Assembly (NCBI GenBank): GCA_009760855.2
Contig: WPIO01000107.1
Span: 186,001 to 250,000 of the forward strand
Source of the DNA: Cristatella mucedo
Lineage: Eukaryota > Bryozoa > Phylactolaemata > Cristatellidae
DNA: 64,000 bases
Direction: 5' to 3'
The notes under the pieces were generated by a model. It saw nothing but the letters and a program-made list of their open reading frames with translations. It searched no databases and was not told where the DNA came from. Positions 21,608 to 32,609 of the stretch are shown one piece after another. Numbering within the stretch: the stretch's first letter is position 1; each line of letters begins with the position of its first letter. The translations under genes were made by a program, and so were the position numbers.

Positions 21608-21712
21608 TTTAATCGCAGTTCCCTTTGCAGCAAATGTCAAGCGCATAGAAAGAGATTGAGTTCTGAGGGCGCTTTACCAAGTGCATTATTATTAATATTA
21701 GTACTATTATCG
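21608..21712 (+). mobile_element. L2-type LINE copy E, right part
   Basis: Continues the L2 3' UTR from 'atcgcagttccctttgcagc' through 'gcgcatagaaagagattg' and 'gagggcgctttacc' to the ATT-rich tail. Confidence 0.85.
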
Positions 21713-22805
21713 AATAACAGCTTAGTATGGCAGCCAGACTTGACAAGCTCTTAACCATTCACCTTTTGATATGTCATGAAAGGCTTGAAATAAATGAGGC
21801 CGTAGTCATCTTAAAAAAACATATTCAAAAATCGCTGCATGTTCCAATGCTGGGGGCAAAACTCAGCCTTCGGCATTTACATAGACAGTCACATTATTCC
21901 AATGTGAACTGGATGTAGCCACTGCATCGCCACGCCTCCGCATGACCAAATTCGCTTAAATTTTAATTGGAAAAATCTGCTTATTTATAAAATCCTTTGC
22001 TCTATGTACCTATAGAATGATAAGTAACTCAAATTAGGTGACCAGTACAAAGCCATGCATCACTTATCGTCTTCACGTAACAAATTTTATCGGATAAGGG
22101 GAGCTAACAAAAGAAGTACTTCCAATGACTGAGAAAAATATACCGCTATACAACACATGTATTATCGTTACTGTTTCAGAGCTTAGCAAGCATGGCTGCC
22201 ACTTATTAAAACAATGCTACGACAGCATGACTCAAGCTAGTTCGGATGGCAGGACAACTGCGGCTATGAGAAGAATTTTGAGGCTTACAAATCGCCAGCC
22301 ATAAAATCACAGCACTCAATATCCTGCAAGTGGCTGCTGAAAATACCAAATCAAAAAAGCCCAAACCAAGGCATGTACAGCCCCAAAACAAGGCAGATGA
22401 TAAGCCTGGTGCATCCCAACACATCGGTTTGTTACTTAAAGCAGCACAGGCTCAGCGTTAAAACTCGCCGACCTGGAGACCGTGACTCCCCAGCTAGTGA
22501 CTTCGGTCACCATCACGCCTTATACGATGGCCAGATTATCAGCCGTACAGCAGTCTTGTATACTAGTATTAATAAATCGCACTGCTCATAAGCCTCGGGC
22601 CATCGCCGCTATCGAATGAGGAGCACTCCGTTCATTTTCAGCTTCCGAGCTCGAGTTCAAAAAGTGGTGCAGCTGTCGCGCTCGTCATTCGTAATCCACG
22701 TCGCTTCTAAGGCGTAATTGACAGAAGCCGCCATTGAGCGCGTGGTTTTGTCGCGTTGCAATAGCTTTATTACACTCTTGAGTCCCGTGAAGCCAAACAT
22801 ATTAC
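21713..22805. other. No supported feature
   Basis: The frame at 21727-21918 (MAARLDKLLT...) is protein-like but lacks splice or family support. The 22440-22800 part is somewhat richer in CpG and holds a minus-strand 'caatggcggc' that could be a YY1-type site or chance. Confidence 0.3.
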
Positions 22806-23333
22806 CTTGGGACGAATGGCAGGCAGATACATAGTAAAATAGTAGCACTGAAACGTGAAAAGAGGAACTTACATGTTTGCTAGGTTAACGGCGGTTGATT
22901 ATTCGTAACAAATGTAGCCTTCACATTGCCCGGTGTGCCGTGGTAATGATTTAGCTAATGCCACAACGCAATCTACATTTTATTTGAAGTTAGGAATACA
23001 TGGTCATTTTTGTATCATAAAATAGTAAGCTGACGTCCATAAGAGAACTTATTAAAATAGTCATTTATGAGTTCGACAACTGCTTACTTTATTCATTTCC
23101 GCTACAGATAGATAATTCCTTTCTATGCGCATTTGTGGCCGTCCGATGAACCAAAAAACGTGGCACCGTAGCCGTCTTTGTGGCAGGGCGTAGATTTCCA
23201 AAGTAGGTTTATAAACCCAGTAGAAGTTGCGGTTGGTAGCTCTTATATGTACCTGTAGGGTCTCAAAGGCCGCGAGATCGGGAAGGTGCGAGCCCATAGA
23301 AGCGAATGAGACTGGGAAGTGCGATGGAAGCAT
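22806..23333 (-). CDS. Candidate exon pair of an unrecognised minus-strand gene
   Basis: Exon 1 would be 23333-23253 (27 codons, MLPSHFPVSF...AAFETLQ; an alternative ATG at 23297), ending CTACAG|GTACAT. After about 405 bp an acceptor with a pyrimidine tract ('cctcttttcacgtttcag') opens a 42-nt exon at 22847-22806 coding CYYFTMYLPAIRPK, ending CCCAAG|GTAATA. Both junctions are phase 0, and CpG-rich DNA lies upstream at 23340-23767. I find no third exon or stop-terminated continuation, and I do not recognise the peptide, so this stays tentative. Confidence 0.25.
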
Positions 23334-23339
23334 GACTAC

Positions 23340-23767
23340 AGAGTTATCGAGCTATTTTGGACGAGTAGATCGCACTCAAATGCCGTTGCGCAGAGCGAAG
23401 CGAAAGTTAACTTCAGTGAATGTGGTCGAAGGGTGGATGCATTGCAGCTGCAGCTGGGATCTACGTGTGGGCGTTTCGTCGCCCTCACGTGGTTCCACCC
23501 CGGCCGACGTTCCGTCTGCCCAACGTGAAAGCTCCTTGCTGGTACGTGACGCGTTCCTTGCCGCGCAATTCACTTTCTGACCGTGCGTTGGCCTGCACGC
23601 ACGCTATCCACTATCCTCTCTTTCTCTTAACACCACCGGCTCCGGAGCAGCCCATACGACGGTCACTATATCATAGAGTACAGCCGTCGTAGAAACCGCA
23701 ACGACTCGCTTGCGAGGGCTTCGCGCGTCGTCGCGCCGCCATCGTGCGCCCACGAGCCCCAACATAT
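23340..23767. promoter_or_regulatory. CpG-rich stretch, possible promoter region
   Basis: This stretch is clearly richer in C+G and CpG than its surroundings (for example 'gcttcgcgcgtcgtcgcg' near 23717). It lies just upstream of the tentative minus-strand exon pair and directly next to the boundary of the LINE-like repeat at 23768. It could be a promoter or the unmethylated 5' part of a gene or element. Confidence 0.3.
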
Positions 23768-24340
23768 ATGTAATGTAATGTATCTCCGTCAGTAACTCCA
23801 CAAAGTCATTAGGACCATGTGGGTGTTACGCAGGAGAGTTTTGTATAGCGCACTCACAGCCTAAGCGGCTTTCGGTACGCATTCGGTAGCCAACAGACTT
23901 CGTCTTGCTCAACAAAAGAAAGTGGGAAGCATAGCAGAGTTAGGAGAGCAGTTGAGGTAGTGAGTAGCATAGAAGTAGCAGTTCAGGACCGCTGAAAAAG
24001 ATGTGCCATAGTCGGCAGTTGGAGAGTAGATGTCGTTGCGTAAGAAAACGCACCCTTTGATGAGAACACCCCCTGTATATTTTCGGAAGGAGCATGCCCT
24101 GAGACCCAGTGGATAGCTACAAGATTCCGGTGTGGAGCGACGAGGTGAATCGAGCAGTTCTGGCGGTTTCGCGAGCTTCACTCCATAGGCACGTAGATGT
24201 ACTTTATTTTGCCAGTATGCTGCTAGAAGTGCCGTAACCGCAGGGTAAGGGGGTTGCAGGCCTCCACGCTGGGAAATAACTAGGAAACAAGCACGGCGCA
24301 AAGAGCGGTGCCATGCCCCGTCGACAGGCACCGAATTACT
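23768..24340 (-). mobile_element. Second LINE-like repeat, 3' part
   Basis: The 3' end (23768-23905) is shared, inverted, with 1-141 and ends in the ATTAC-type tail. The next part (about 23910-24075) is similar to 26665-26770, sharing 'gcatagcagag', 'gatgtgcc' and 'ggagagtag'. A minus frame of 140 codons (24331-23909) covers the inner part, but I see no polymerase motif in it. In the related copy at 26.7-26.96 kb the upstream frame shows an L2/CR1-like 'SLKTVLERSFSSAGPTLWNSLP', which is why a LINE is preferred. Confidence 0.5.
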
Positions 24341-25204
24341 GCTAAGCCTGGGGTATATGAGTCGTGGGTTTTGACTTATGGTTTCGTCACTGCCGTATGT
24401 TGGCTTGCCGACGCATCAAACGGAGAAGCCGCGATGAGCGACCGAATGTAAAGGCAATATGTAGAACTCCATAGCATGAAGAGAGCACCTCGAAAGTGAT
24501 GGAGAATTACTGAAACCCACTAGAAGCCATGGGATTACTGCAATCCACTAGAAGCAGCGTTACAACTTTCGTGCAACACGTCGCCTAGTAACCAACCCAG
24601 TACCACTGCCGGAGCACAGCAGAGTTCCTATCAAAATACCAGCTGTTATGCTGTCTAACCGTGTATTATCCGGTTATCTTATAGCAATCAATTTTCATTC
24701 AAGAACGACGAGCGGCAATAAATTTGCATTGCATTTGGTTCATGTAGACCCAAAATGGTGTGGCTAGCTAGACCAGACAGGTTGTGACTGTAAATCAGCA
24801 GACGTATCTCCTAAATTTTAATAAATAGGAGCCAATATGTAATAATATACCCCCGAGGCCACCCAAAAAACTCTGCCGCCAGATTAGTAATCAGTTTTGA
24901 TTGCTAACTCAGCCATGGCCTTTAGGAAGATATGAGCTGCATGTCACGTAGCTATAAAACATATGTCACGGCAGCTGTCGATCGATGTCTCCGATGCTGT
25001 CAAATAGACTTTTCAAGTTGCAAAACCATGATCATGATAAATTATTGGAGCTCTTCACCACTACCGAATATCTGCTACTGCCAGCTTATGTGCACGTATC
25101 GGTGCAGCATTTACCAGCCGCTAACCGTACCTCGAGGATGAAGCAACCCAGTAATCCTTGCGCTTTGGCTAAGACTAGAGCCGTTACGAGCTTTTTGATA
25201 ATAA
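24341..25204. other. No feature recognised
   Basis: Unique-looking DNA. No supported gene or repeat family. Confidence 0.5.
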
Positions 25205-25322
25205 TAGTATTAATAATAATAGTGCACTTAATAAAGTGCCCTCAGAAAACTTAATCTTACTCTAGATACTTTACATTTGCTGCAAAGGGAAATGCAATTA
25301 AACGGTGAATACAGTCATGTTT
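25205..25322 (-). mobile_element. L2-type LINE, 3' terminal fragment F
   Basis: Only the last roughly 120 bp: the AAT-rich tail at the left, 'aagtgccctcagaaaac', and 'tttacatttgctgcaaaggg', the reverse complement of the L2 3' UTR end. Confidence 0.85.
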
Positions 25323-25934
25323 TTTGGTGCCATTTGTTCTGACCGAACGCAGAAGCAGTGCTCGCGGTTTGTAACGGCTCACTGCCGTTTCAGTACCTTT
25401 TGTTAAAGGATCTCCATCAATCTTAAGGTGAGGTAAGAGTCGCCCTTTTTTTGAAGCAGCGAAGTCATTGTCGGAGTTGCTTATCATTAAGAGAAGTCGT
25501 TTTCGAAAATATTCAATGAGCCTTGTCCTCAACCGAACGTTCTGCACACAGCTCTGGGCTGAGTGAACAGAGGGGGGTGACTCGTGTTAGCAGGCTGGCT
25601 TAGTTATGCTGCGTGAAGACATCCTTTCAGTGTAAAAAGCAGCCTGTAACAAAATATGTAATATCAATTGTTCAGGCAAACCACTAAGTCTTTCCACGTG
25701 GAACGATGTCTCAGCAGTTTCGCCGAGTATTAAGAAAGAGAGCTACAAACGTGCATGCTGAACAGCCTGAATGAGGCTAGCAAAACAATCTTTGGAGACA
25801 TTTAACATTTGCCTTGCATGAGAAACTACCAGTCTAACGTTGGCTTACTGATCGGCAATATTTACACTCCGGTTGAAGTGAATTACAGGCTACTGGCTAC
25901 AGTGTGTGAAAAAGATTGCCCGCTCTAGAAATAA
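25323..25934. other. No feature recognised
   Basis: A 96-codon minus frame (25547-25257) runs from unique DNA into the L2 fragment and is a chance fusion. Confidence 0.45.
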
Positions 25935-26025
25935 ATTACCGACCATTGCAGGACTCGAAGCCTCAATTTACGGAGAAGTTCATGCAAATTAACCGCCTAG
26001 GCCAAGCCGTTACTGGCATCGTACT
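25935..26025 (-). mobile_element. tRNA-derived SINE head, probably family 2
   Basis: The minus strand reads 'taacggcttggcctaggcgg' (A-box region) and, about 40 nt later, 'ggcttcgagtcctgcaatgg' (B box). The spacing suits a tRNA-derived head. The downstream body is too diverged to confirm the family. Confidence 0.45.
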
Positions 26026-26664
26026 CTGCATAGATGCTACCTTAATTTAATTTGGAGGAAGCTAATGAGTCCGGTCAGGATGCCATGATTATCCATATGA
26101 TCGACATTTGTTTTTTGAAAGATGGGCAGTTAGTTTTTTAGAGGTCGGTGGACCTAGGGCGATGTTCGAGACAGCAGGTGAACCTTAATAGCACTCCTGT
26201 TCTGAGCCTGCTTACACATGATGTAGGCCAGCGGCTTTCGAAACTCTCTGCTCAAGTACATGGGGGCCAATTGTAAGTGGAACGGCTCAGAGGTCTGTTG
26301 GGCTGCGACAAATGTCAATTTCTGGCACTGGCGAATGGCATAAGGAAGGACGCGGACGATCGCACGCAAGCCGTGCAGCTGCTCTATGCCAAACCCGCAG
26401 CAGTCAGTCCACGCGAGCCCAGCCTCTCAAGTGGGGAGCCTTCTCCTCGTAACAATCCGGCTAGCCTAACGCCTAGCTGACGAGCTACTAAAATGCAGCG
26501 GCGCAGCCTGGAGCGTCGACAAAGTTCGCTGACAATGATTGTGAGAATGCGATCTTCAAATGTCACTCTCTCGCTCAGCGAGTGCATCTCGAGCCGATTA
26601 TTCGGCGGCTAAGCAGCTGCTGTTGTTGCCGCTTTTTCTATGACGGTAAGGATTCGGCAACTGC
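26026..26664. other. No feature recognised
   Basis: Moderately GC-rich. Several short open frames on both strands, none supported. Confidence 0.4.
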
Positions 26665-26960
26665 AGTGGCATAGCAGAGCAGAGTCAGGAAATTGGTTGA
26701 GTTAGTGGGTGACGTGGAAGCTGCATATTAGGACCACAGAGAAGGATGTGCCTTAGTCGGCTGTAGGAGAGTAGTTGTCCTTGCCTTAGAATCATGGAAG
26801 TGAGTTCCACAGTGTAGGACCAGCTGAGCTAAAGCTTCTCTCTAGGACGGTCTTTAAGCTGAGGAATGGAACCGCTAATCGATTGTTCATGCCGGATTTG
26901 AGGACACGAGGAGGTTGAAACTAGTGGAGCAGTTAATATAGAATATAGAAAATTCAAGCT
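26665..26960 (-). mobile_element. Second LINE-like repeat, internal fragment
   Basis: The minus strand at about 26910-26800 encodes 'RLAVPFLSLKTVLERSFSSA' followed by 'GPTLWNSLP'. This fits the conserved end of L2/CR1-type proteins but differs from the main L2 family here, which has 'YAPKAWNSLP'. The left part resembles 23910-24075. It lacks the family's 3' tail. Confidence 0.5.
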
Positions 26961-27241
26961 ATGGCGGGGTTTTGTCTGCGCCTTTGCTTCTCGGCCGCTG
27001 ATAGATTACCCGCCTGAGGCGGGTTGTTGAGCCATTGACTCGGTGCGGCCTTCGACGGAAGCACGTGGCCCACCACTGATGCACTTTTTTACATGTGGCG
27101 AGTCTGCCTCCAGCTCTTGTATGTACCCGCTGGGGGAATAAAGACAAAAGTCTCATTCAACGATCACGTTCACCCGCTCGTGTTTTCTTGTGTCCGTGAG
27201 ACTCCACTAGTGCTTATGCCGCCAGAGACACAGTAACGTAA
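26961..27241 (+). mobile_element. Possible LTR retroelement end (R/U5-like segment)
   Basis: It holds a strong stem-loop at 27008-27024 (acccgcc-tga-ggcgggt), a polyadenylation hexamer in 'gggggaataaagac', a GT-rich stretch after it ('gtgttttcttgtgtccgtg') and ends 'cacagtaacgtaaca', which fits the ACA end of many LTRs. No matching 5' LTR start, primer-binding site or pol frame was found in the window, so a cellular gene's 3' end is an alternative. Confidence 0.3.
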
Positions 27242-27851
27242 CACGGGCCCTATGCGTCAGCGTAAGAGCTTTGCTCCGAATTCGTTGGTCAACCACCATT
27301 GAATCTACGTGTTTTAGCAAAGCCAACACGTGGTACAAGAACTAGGACTTGAACACTAGCCCTGCAGCAATGTTTACATACATTTTCAGTGGCCTAGTTG
27401 CTTTTTTTTAGGCAGCCCAGCCAAAAGTGAATTGCAGTGATCAAGCCAAGACAAAACAAAGGAGCTAGCCCAATTTCGCATGCAACTGAAGAACAAAGCT
27501 CCAACATTTAGATAGGGATAGGACGCGATAGTTAGCTTTATAAGCAGTCTTCTGAATGAAGCATTTTAAATTTAGAGAGCTGTTGGAAATGCCATCTAAA
27601 TTGTGAGCACGTGGTTATGGTCGAACGACAGCATCACCTATTAGAAGAGCAGAGCCTTTTCAACCTGCCAAGTGCTTAGGGTGTCCTATGAGCATCAATT
27701 TGATTTTATCGTTTTTTGGTTTCAAATTTTTTTTGTGACATTCAGGATCGAATGCCGGCAAGGCATTGATTCAGTTTGTTAGGTGCGCCAGCAGATTCGA
27801 CGGTTTAAATGACATATACTTCTGAGTATCTGTAAGTATAAAAGTGATACC
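27242..27851. other. No feature recognised
   Basis: No supported gene. A degenerate B-box-like motif near 27742 is too weak to call. Confidence 0.4.
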
Positions 27852-27998
27852 ATGGACCTGAATCACTTTGCCCTTAAGTCAAGTATAAACAAAGAACAGC
27901 AAGAGACTGAGCACGGAAATATGACTGACTCCACAGGCGACCCGACACGTGGGTCAGATATGACTTCCACGCGTCAAGCATTGAAAACTATCAGACAA
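27852..27998 (+). CDS. Candidate first coding exon (unrecognised)
   Basis: An ATG in strong context ('accATGG') opens 49 codons of polar, Ser/Thr/Glu-rich sequence (MDLNHFALKSS to TRQALKTIRQ), then CAA|GTACGG, a fair donor, leaving in phase 0. Without splicing the frame runs on to 28094. No downstream partner exon was identified, so chance is possible. Confidence 0.2.
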
Positions 27999-28489
27999 GT
28001 ACGGTTTAACCTACGCCAGTGTCTCGTACCCATAATAATGCTTCGGCAATGCTGTTTTTACTTTACGCTATTGCTGCAATTTTCTACCATTTAAAAATGC
28101 TATTAAGTGAATGTAAGTAAAATTAAAAAAAGGATTTAAACTGTAGCTGAAACAGAGGATTGTCTTACTGTTAAAAGTGCTAACGAATGAAACGAGACGA
28201 AGTATGATAATAAATGAATATATTTTGTCTTAGAAAAACTTGTTTTAGTAATCCTTCAGCTTACGAAGACGTAACGAAACAAGGCAAGTTATAGGAAGGC
28301 TTTCAAACACTTCGGAAAAGCTTGGAATATTAGGACATCAATGTCTTGTCGTACATGTTCAATTTTTTTTAATTCACACCTCTCTCTACTTCGAGTTCAC
28401 GGGCTGGAAATTTTTTTGCAACCAGCGCTATTAAGGAGCAGAATTAATACTTCACTAATCGAATAATGAATATTATAACTAATGTCATT
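27999..28489. other. No feature recognised
   Basis: AT-rich DNA with no supported feature. Confidence 0.45.
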
Positions 28490-28830
28490 GTCAGTGGTGA
28501 ATTATTCCAAAGGTGAAAGTCTCAATTCATTCTCTAATAACTTGAAAGTGGGAGCGGGAATAATGAATTAATGTTACTGTGCTAATTCACTTTCTTTTTT
28601 GATTGAAAGCGAAGGATTGATGTATTCCACGGGTAAAATTTTCGATTGCCTCACTAATAACTTGCAAGTGGGTACTGAAATTGTGAACCGATGTTACTCT
28701 GCTTCACTCACTTACCACTTTTTGGGAGAGCGAATGAATGATGTATCAGCTGCTAAATCAGCTCAACACATTTTATTAGGTAACTCTATTCGGGTTATAG
28801 ATCGGATGATTAATTCCTAAAATACTGCTC
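28490..28830 (+). pseudogene. Diverged 120-bp direct repeat in one reading frame
   Basis: Two copies start near 28503 and 28623. Read in the same frame, they give 'NNLKVGAGIMN-stop-CYCA' and 'NNLQVGTEIVNRCYSA', so the period (120 nt, 40 codons) keeps frame and the aligned residues are similar. The frame stays open to 28820. This looks like the relic of a repeat-containing coding sequence, though no family is recognised. Confidence 0.35.
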
Positions 28831-30721
28831 AAATATGTTTTACAAACATCATACTTTAAGTATTGGTTAGAGTGATGCTACTCTAAAAGTTTAACTAGAT
28901 CTCTCAGCCACATAATAAGAAATAATTATACATTTATGAATTTGCATAGCTACAAGATATAGTTAAATCTCTTACTGGAAACTTACCGCTTGCTCTTAAA
29001 CTCAATCGAGTGCAAAATAAATTGAGTGATGCATCACTTGGAACAGTGCTAAAGCGTATTCAGTTGCAGCTCAAGGAAATATGTCACAGTTCTACTTATA
29101 CAAACGCGGTTTGTCAGGAACACCTTTAACTCACGGGGCACCAAAGTACTCGTCTTGGGGCCCCACACAAAATGTTCACAATCGCAGACATCACAAGCTA
29201 ACGTAATATTGTCTTAAATTCCATGCTGAGGACACTAAGCTTTGCCTATACTTACAATTCAACCTTGTTCTTCATGCGAATATGACGTTATGACTTTTGG
29301 CAAGCCGTTATCGTGGGAATTCACACTTGGATTGCCAAAAACCTTATCTGAATCATGAAAAGCTATTGGAAACCAGCGTTGAAATGCAAACTTTAGTAGG
29401 GCTTACCCTAAAGATTAGATAGTCTGTGATTACTCACGCGAAAGCGCAAGCTCATAAACCTATCGCTTTTACGGATGACTTTTCATTCGATCGGCAAATA
29501 GCAATCTAAAGACAATTAACGTGTTTTCTTTAAAGAAACGTTGCCTAAATATGCACTTGGTTGCTGCGAGTTTTGAAAGTCTAAATTCACAATCATTCGT
29601 AAAAGGGGTTACATATTACTAATATTTCATGTGTTATGATCAAATGGTGGGTCCATTTAATTATGTAAAACTGGTGCGTGATTCAGCAGTTCGTGCGGTC
29701 TGTCGCCTAAGGTGTAGGTTTCCGTATCACCTCTTCAATTGTAGTTTCACTTGCTGGGCATACAGTATTGAATTATCTAACTGATTTCCTGAGGAGCCTC
29801 CTCGTCACTGTTTTAGTTCGCACAATCTTATGCTAGCTAACTCGCTTTTTGAACTGGAGTTTCCACCAAAGGGCTGTAGGGCCTCCAAGCGTACTGTAAT
29901 TCTGGTGTGCTGCCCCACAAAATTAAAATATATTTTCAAGCCCCCAGTATAAATTCCACATGGATATATTTTCCTTCAATCACTATTTTCAATGACTGCC
30001 ATCTTTTAGTGTCTTTAAGGAAGTTATCAAATTTCCAGGCTGTAAAGCTTGATATGCATTGTTTCTGGCGTTAGCTCATGCTTCTCAAATTAGTCCTTAA
30101 CCACAAAAAAGTTATGCTTTACTGAGTAAATTCACTGCAGGGAATGCATAATACTAATATAAAATAGAACCCAGAAATATTGTTTGGGAATCATGTATGG
30201 GGTCATACTGAAATGAAGCAGAAAAGAAATCATCGTGTTCTTAAGTGCATTACAAGGGAAATGAATAGACTTATGTTTCTCTATCATGAGCAAAAGCGTA
30301 TTTCTTAGGCTCACCAACTGCTAAAGCCTTCGCCTTCGGCAGCAGAAACAACGAATCGAATGGCACAACGTCACTAGGATCAGTTAGCCACCGATGCCAT
30401 TACCAACGGAGTTCAACCGCACCTAGTACTGTCGGAAACCACAATTTCCTTTAGTGGCCCAATCGTGGTCTCCTTCCTCTTACATCTTGAGTTTCCATGG
30501 TCAAGGGTGTGGACTTAATCCATCGGTATCTAACAGCAGAAGCTCGGGTAAAATTTTTCAACTACTTACTCCAAAGTTGGGAAGGGAGGATAGAGTCAAG
30601 TAGTTATCGGCACTTTGTGCATGTTAGCTTGGCCAATCATTTAAAGAGGTAGGGCGAGCACGCGACGGGCCGCTTTTCAAATCTTCCAGTCCAATCACAA
30701 GACCTTATAAGGTTGACTTCA
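28831..30721. other. No feature recognised
   Basis: About 1.9 kb of unique-looking AT-rich DNA. No supported gene, RNA or repeat. Confidence 0.45.
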
Positions 30722-31095
30722 TATTAACTTCAAATCCTTTGGAGGAAGTTCATTTAATTCCTTTGCTCCCGAACCTGGAACTTACTCCCAACTAGCGTCA
30801 CGACACCCTCTGACTTGGTCACAATTAAAAATTTAGAATTTTTTTTAAAGCATTTAGAGAGTCCGGGCGATTCCTGTTATGTGCATTTTCGTATTGACAC
30901 TGTGCAAGCTGCCTCTAACCGCTCTTGCATGCTGACCCTGGGCATATTACCCCCACCATGTTATTCATGTTGTTTATCAAGCATTATATCACCCACCATT
31001 CGACCGTGTTTTCTTTAAAGCATATTGAAAGCACCTAGAAAGAGATTTCGTTCTCTGTGGGCGCTTTTGATGTGTATCATTATTATTTTTAATAT
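30722..31095 (+). mobile_element. L2-type LINE, decayed 3' copy G
   Basis: Starts at the 'NLKSFGG' region, passes 'ttgctcccgaacctggaact' and the 3' UTR with 'gcacctagaaagagattt', and ends in an ATT-rich tail. Strongly diverged. Confidence 0.8.
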
Positions 31096-31639
31096 GGGCA
31101 TCGGCGGAACCCACCCGCATTCGTGCATCCAGAAACTAATAAAAGGCTTCTCGGTGGAGCTCAATTTTATATTTGACTCTATGGGTTAACACACTATACT
31201 GCTCTTAGCTATCGGATCTACAACGGCAATGGGTGGATTTGTGTATCGACGGGGCTTCTGTACAAACGGCTGCCATTACTCGCTTTCGAGTTTCTTTAGT
31301 GCGTTCCGACTTGCTCAGTTCTCGCTTGAACCTTTTTGCCGCTGCTGTAATTTGTCAGATCTGAGATTGACAATAAGAGGAAAGGTTACAAGTTAGTTAA
31401 GAGTTAACGGGAGATGATTCACAAATTCTAGATTAAATAGCAGAGGCTGCTTCCGAAACACACTTTACGTAAGACGGCAGAATAACAGGGTGGAGATCCC
31501 AGCTCCCAGCACTTCCAAAATAAAAGATCAGCAGATCAGCAACTCGATTGATGGTTGGTCGTCGTTTATTATTCAATAATTGTTGAGTGTCTCCATCTTT
31601 AGGCTGCTGTTAAAGAGTAAGTTCCGGTCGCCACTAAAT
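31096..31639. other. No feature recognised
   Basis: No supported gene or repeat. Confidence 0.45.
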
Positions 31640-31830
31640 AGTGGCCGATTTAACACCCCTTTATATAGCGGCAGTAGTGCCTTTACGGCTATCACCACCG
31701 CTTGCAGTGGTGATAGAGGATAGCCCACCAAAGGATTCGAACCCACGACCTCGGTCCCGAGGTGGTGAAAAGCAATTGCCTTACTTTGTGAGCCATTACG
31801 ACTCACTACTCGGCGTGGCACCTGAGCTAT
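31640..31830 (-). mobile_element. tRNA-derived SINE, family 2 (best copy)
   Basis: On the minus strand: tRNA-like head 'taatggctcacaaagtaagg', perfect B box 'gggttcgaatcc', then 'ggtgggctat', an inverted pair 'atcaccactgcaagcggtgg', and 'gccgctatataaagg' near the tail. The head and body order matches 4575-4722. The tail motif resembles the GCGCTATATAAA ends of some LINE-dependent SINEs. Confidence 0.65.
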
Positions 31831-32609
31831 AATTGCTAGGCATGAGGTCTGTGAATCATTTCCTTACAAGCTATTAGTGCTCATTCGTATATTAGATGGG
31901 GTAATTTGGTTAAAGAAGAGCGTTTGCTTAAGTAAAGGCTTCCCTTCGTCGTTGCGAAGAGCTAAGCTGATCGTCTTTACAACCTGGGTAGTTGGTTCAA
32001 ATGGTGTAGTGTTCACTTTTAATTTACCACTGCAAGCGACGGTGTTTGCTTTTGGTAATGTAATGCGGCTATATAAATGAAGCCGTTAAACCAGCTTAAA
32101 TCTATTGTGACATCCACTTATTGCATACCGCCCAAATATGTTCCACGCCCTTATCACCTCAATTCCACTGCTTTTCGGCCGCAGGCTTATGCAGACCACA
32201 CTGAGCCACAAAACGTCTTTACCATTCAAATAGGAACCTCAAGTGTGATGCTACCCTAGACTGTAAACCGAACAGCAAGTGTCCGTAGCTTTAAACCTGT
32301 AGCCTCAGCCACCCTTAAATTGTTGTGGCTTCTATTAGGAAACCATGACTGTTAAAAGACAACATACCTGCTTGCGGACGTAAGATATTTCAAGTTAGAA
32401 TACAACAGTTTGGGCGTAGACGGACTAGCAAAGCACAACAACATGCCAGTTAATGCACACATAACCAAGAATGCGTGTCTTCAACAAAGAACTGTTTATT
32501 TCACTCCGAGAAAGTCACAACCGCTCAATAACGGCTTTACTAAAAAATTGATAATCAGTAACTACAGACATGACTTTATTAAGGTCTCCTACATGGACGA
32601 TGACAGATG
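31831..32609. other. No supported feature
   Basis: Short plus frames at 31877-32080 and 32410-32616 are open but unsupported. Confidence 0.35.

Noticed and set aside
23227-23580. 117-codon plus frame in the CpG-rich stretch
   Set aside because: Overlapping open frames on both strands reflect GC-rich composition; no family motif or splice support.
25257-25547. 96-codon minus frame
   Set aside because: Runs from unique DNA into the L2 tail; a chance fusion.
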